Shown here: positions 63,727-64,000 of the stretch, in pieces
Layout: every line of letters starts with the position of its first letter
How positions within the stretch are numbered: position 1 is the stretch's first letter
Assembly: GCA_019614645.1 (NCBI GenBank)
Contig: JABWDB010000004.1
Coordinates: forward strand, 9,424,001-9,488,000
Reading direction: 5' to 3'
Length of the DNA stretch: 64,000 nucleotides
DNA from: Stratiolaelaps scimitus
Taxonomy: Eukaryota > Arthropoda > Arachnida > Mesostigmata > Laelapidae
The notes under the pieces: generated by a model
What the model was told of the DNA's origin: nothing
The model's database searches: none
The model's input: only the letters and a program-made list of their open reading frames with translations
Translations under genes and position numbers: made by a program

Positions 63727-63872
63727 TTTCTATTGATATTTATGGCGAGTCGTATGTTTCTTTTGCTTGTTGAAGAGCTCGTGCCGGATGTAAGCAACGG
63801 TGACTGCATCACAGCGATCGGCATATTCGTTCGTATACTCCTTTGCTTATAGAAGTTTTGTGTCATTTTCAG

Positions 63873-64000
63873 TGGCTCGTCCGCCGGTCGATCTTCAACG
63901 AGTTGAATTTACGAGTTCCAGAAGTTGCCGAACAGCGCTTGCTACCACTTGTGGCGGCAGCGAATAAGCGATACCTCAGCATGAACAGCAGGGGCGGCTA
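63873..64000 (+). CDS. Probable internal exon, incomplete at right edge
   Basis: A pyrimidine-rich acceptor TGTCATTTTCAG ends at 63872. The next 128 bases are open in one frame for 42 codons, starting W-L-V-R-R-S and containing FNELNLRVPEVAEQ and LLPLVAAANKRYL. The peptide is complex, amphipathic and probably helical, unlike the repeat-derived frames elsewhere. At least one other frame closes early. I do not recognise the family. No donor is seen before the window ends, so the exon continues. It is the best candidate for a host gene here, and the DNA to its left would be intron or upstream sequence. Confidence 0.55.

Overview
This window reads as non-coding nuclear DNA of a metazoan, most likely an arthropod. 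The evidence is long (TA)n arrays, scattered CAG/CAA/GCC triplet tracts, fragments of arthropod-type non-LTR retrotransposons, no prokaryotic gene packing, and an exon-like segment behind a splice acceptor at the right edge. A mite or other chelicerate is possible, but nothing here proves it.

Layout. (1) 1 to about 3700, minus strand: a GC-rich, apparently intact two-ORF non-LTR retrotransposon (LINE), cut by the left edge. ORF1 (2271-3614) is a Gag-like protein with three zinc knuckles. ORF2 (1-2274, incomplete) has an N-terminal repeat tract, one C2H2 zinc finger and a reverse transcriptase with a YMDD active site. It has no room for the N-terminal APE endonuclease of Jockey/R1/CR1 elements. 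The ORFs overlap as ATGA. (2) 3700-40200: no convincing gene, but many microsatellites, triplet tracts, a short inverted repeat and one copy of a dispersed hairpin repeat. (3) 40222-41090, minus: a decayed LINE reverse-transcriptase relic with frameshifts and stops. (4) 41100-61900: again no convincing gene; two more copies of the hairpin repeat, at 44.6 and 48.1 kb. (5) About 62050-62262, minus: a fragment of the post-RT region of an R1/Jockey-type LINE. (6) 62270-63870: a CpG-rich stretch, then a probable internal coding exon at 63873-64000 (plus) running off the window. Most of the window is probably an intron of, or the DNA upstream of, that gene.

ORF1 and ORF2 belong to one element: ORF1 would bind element RNA, and ORF2 would prime and copy it at a target. 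The strongest leads are the architecture of this element (Gag ORF, C2H2, YMDD, no APE), the 31-32 bp hairpin repeat at three distant places, a 44-bp perfect palindrome with C5/G5 clamps, and the right-edge exon. All statements come from reading the sequence; no database search was possible.
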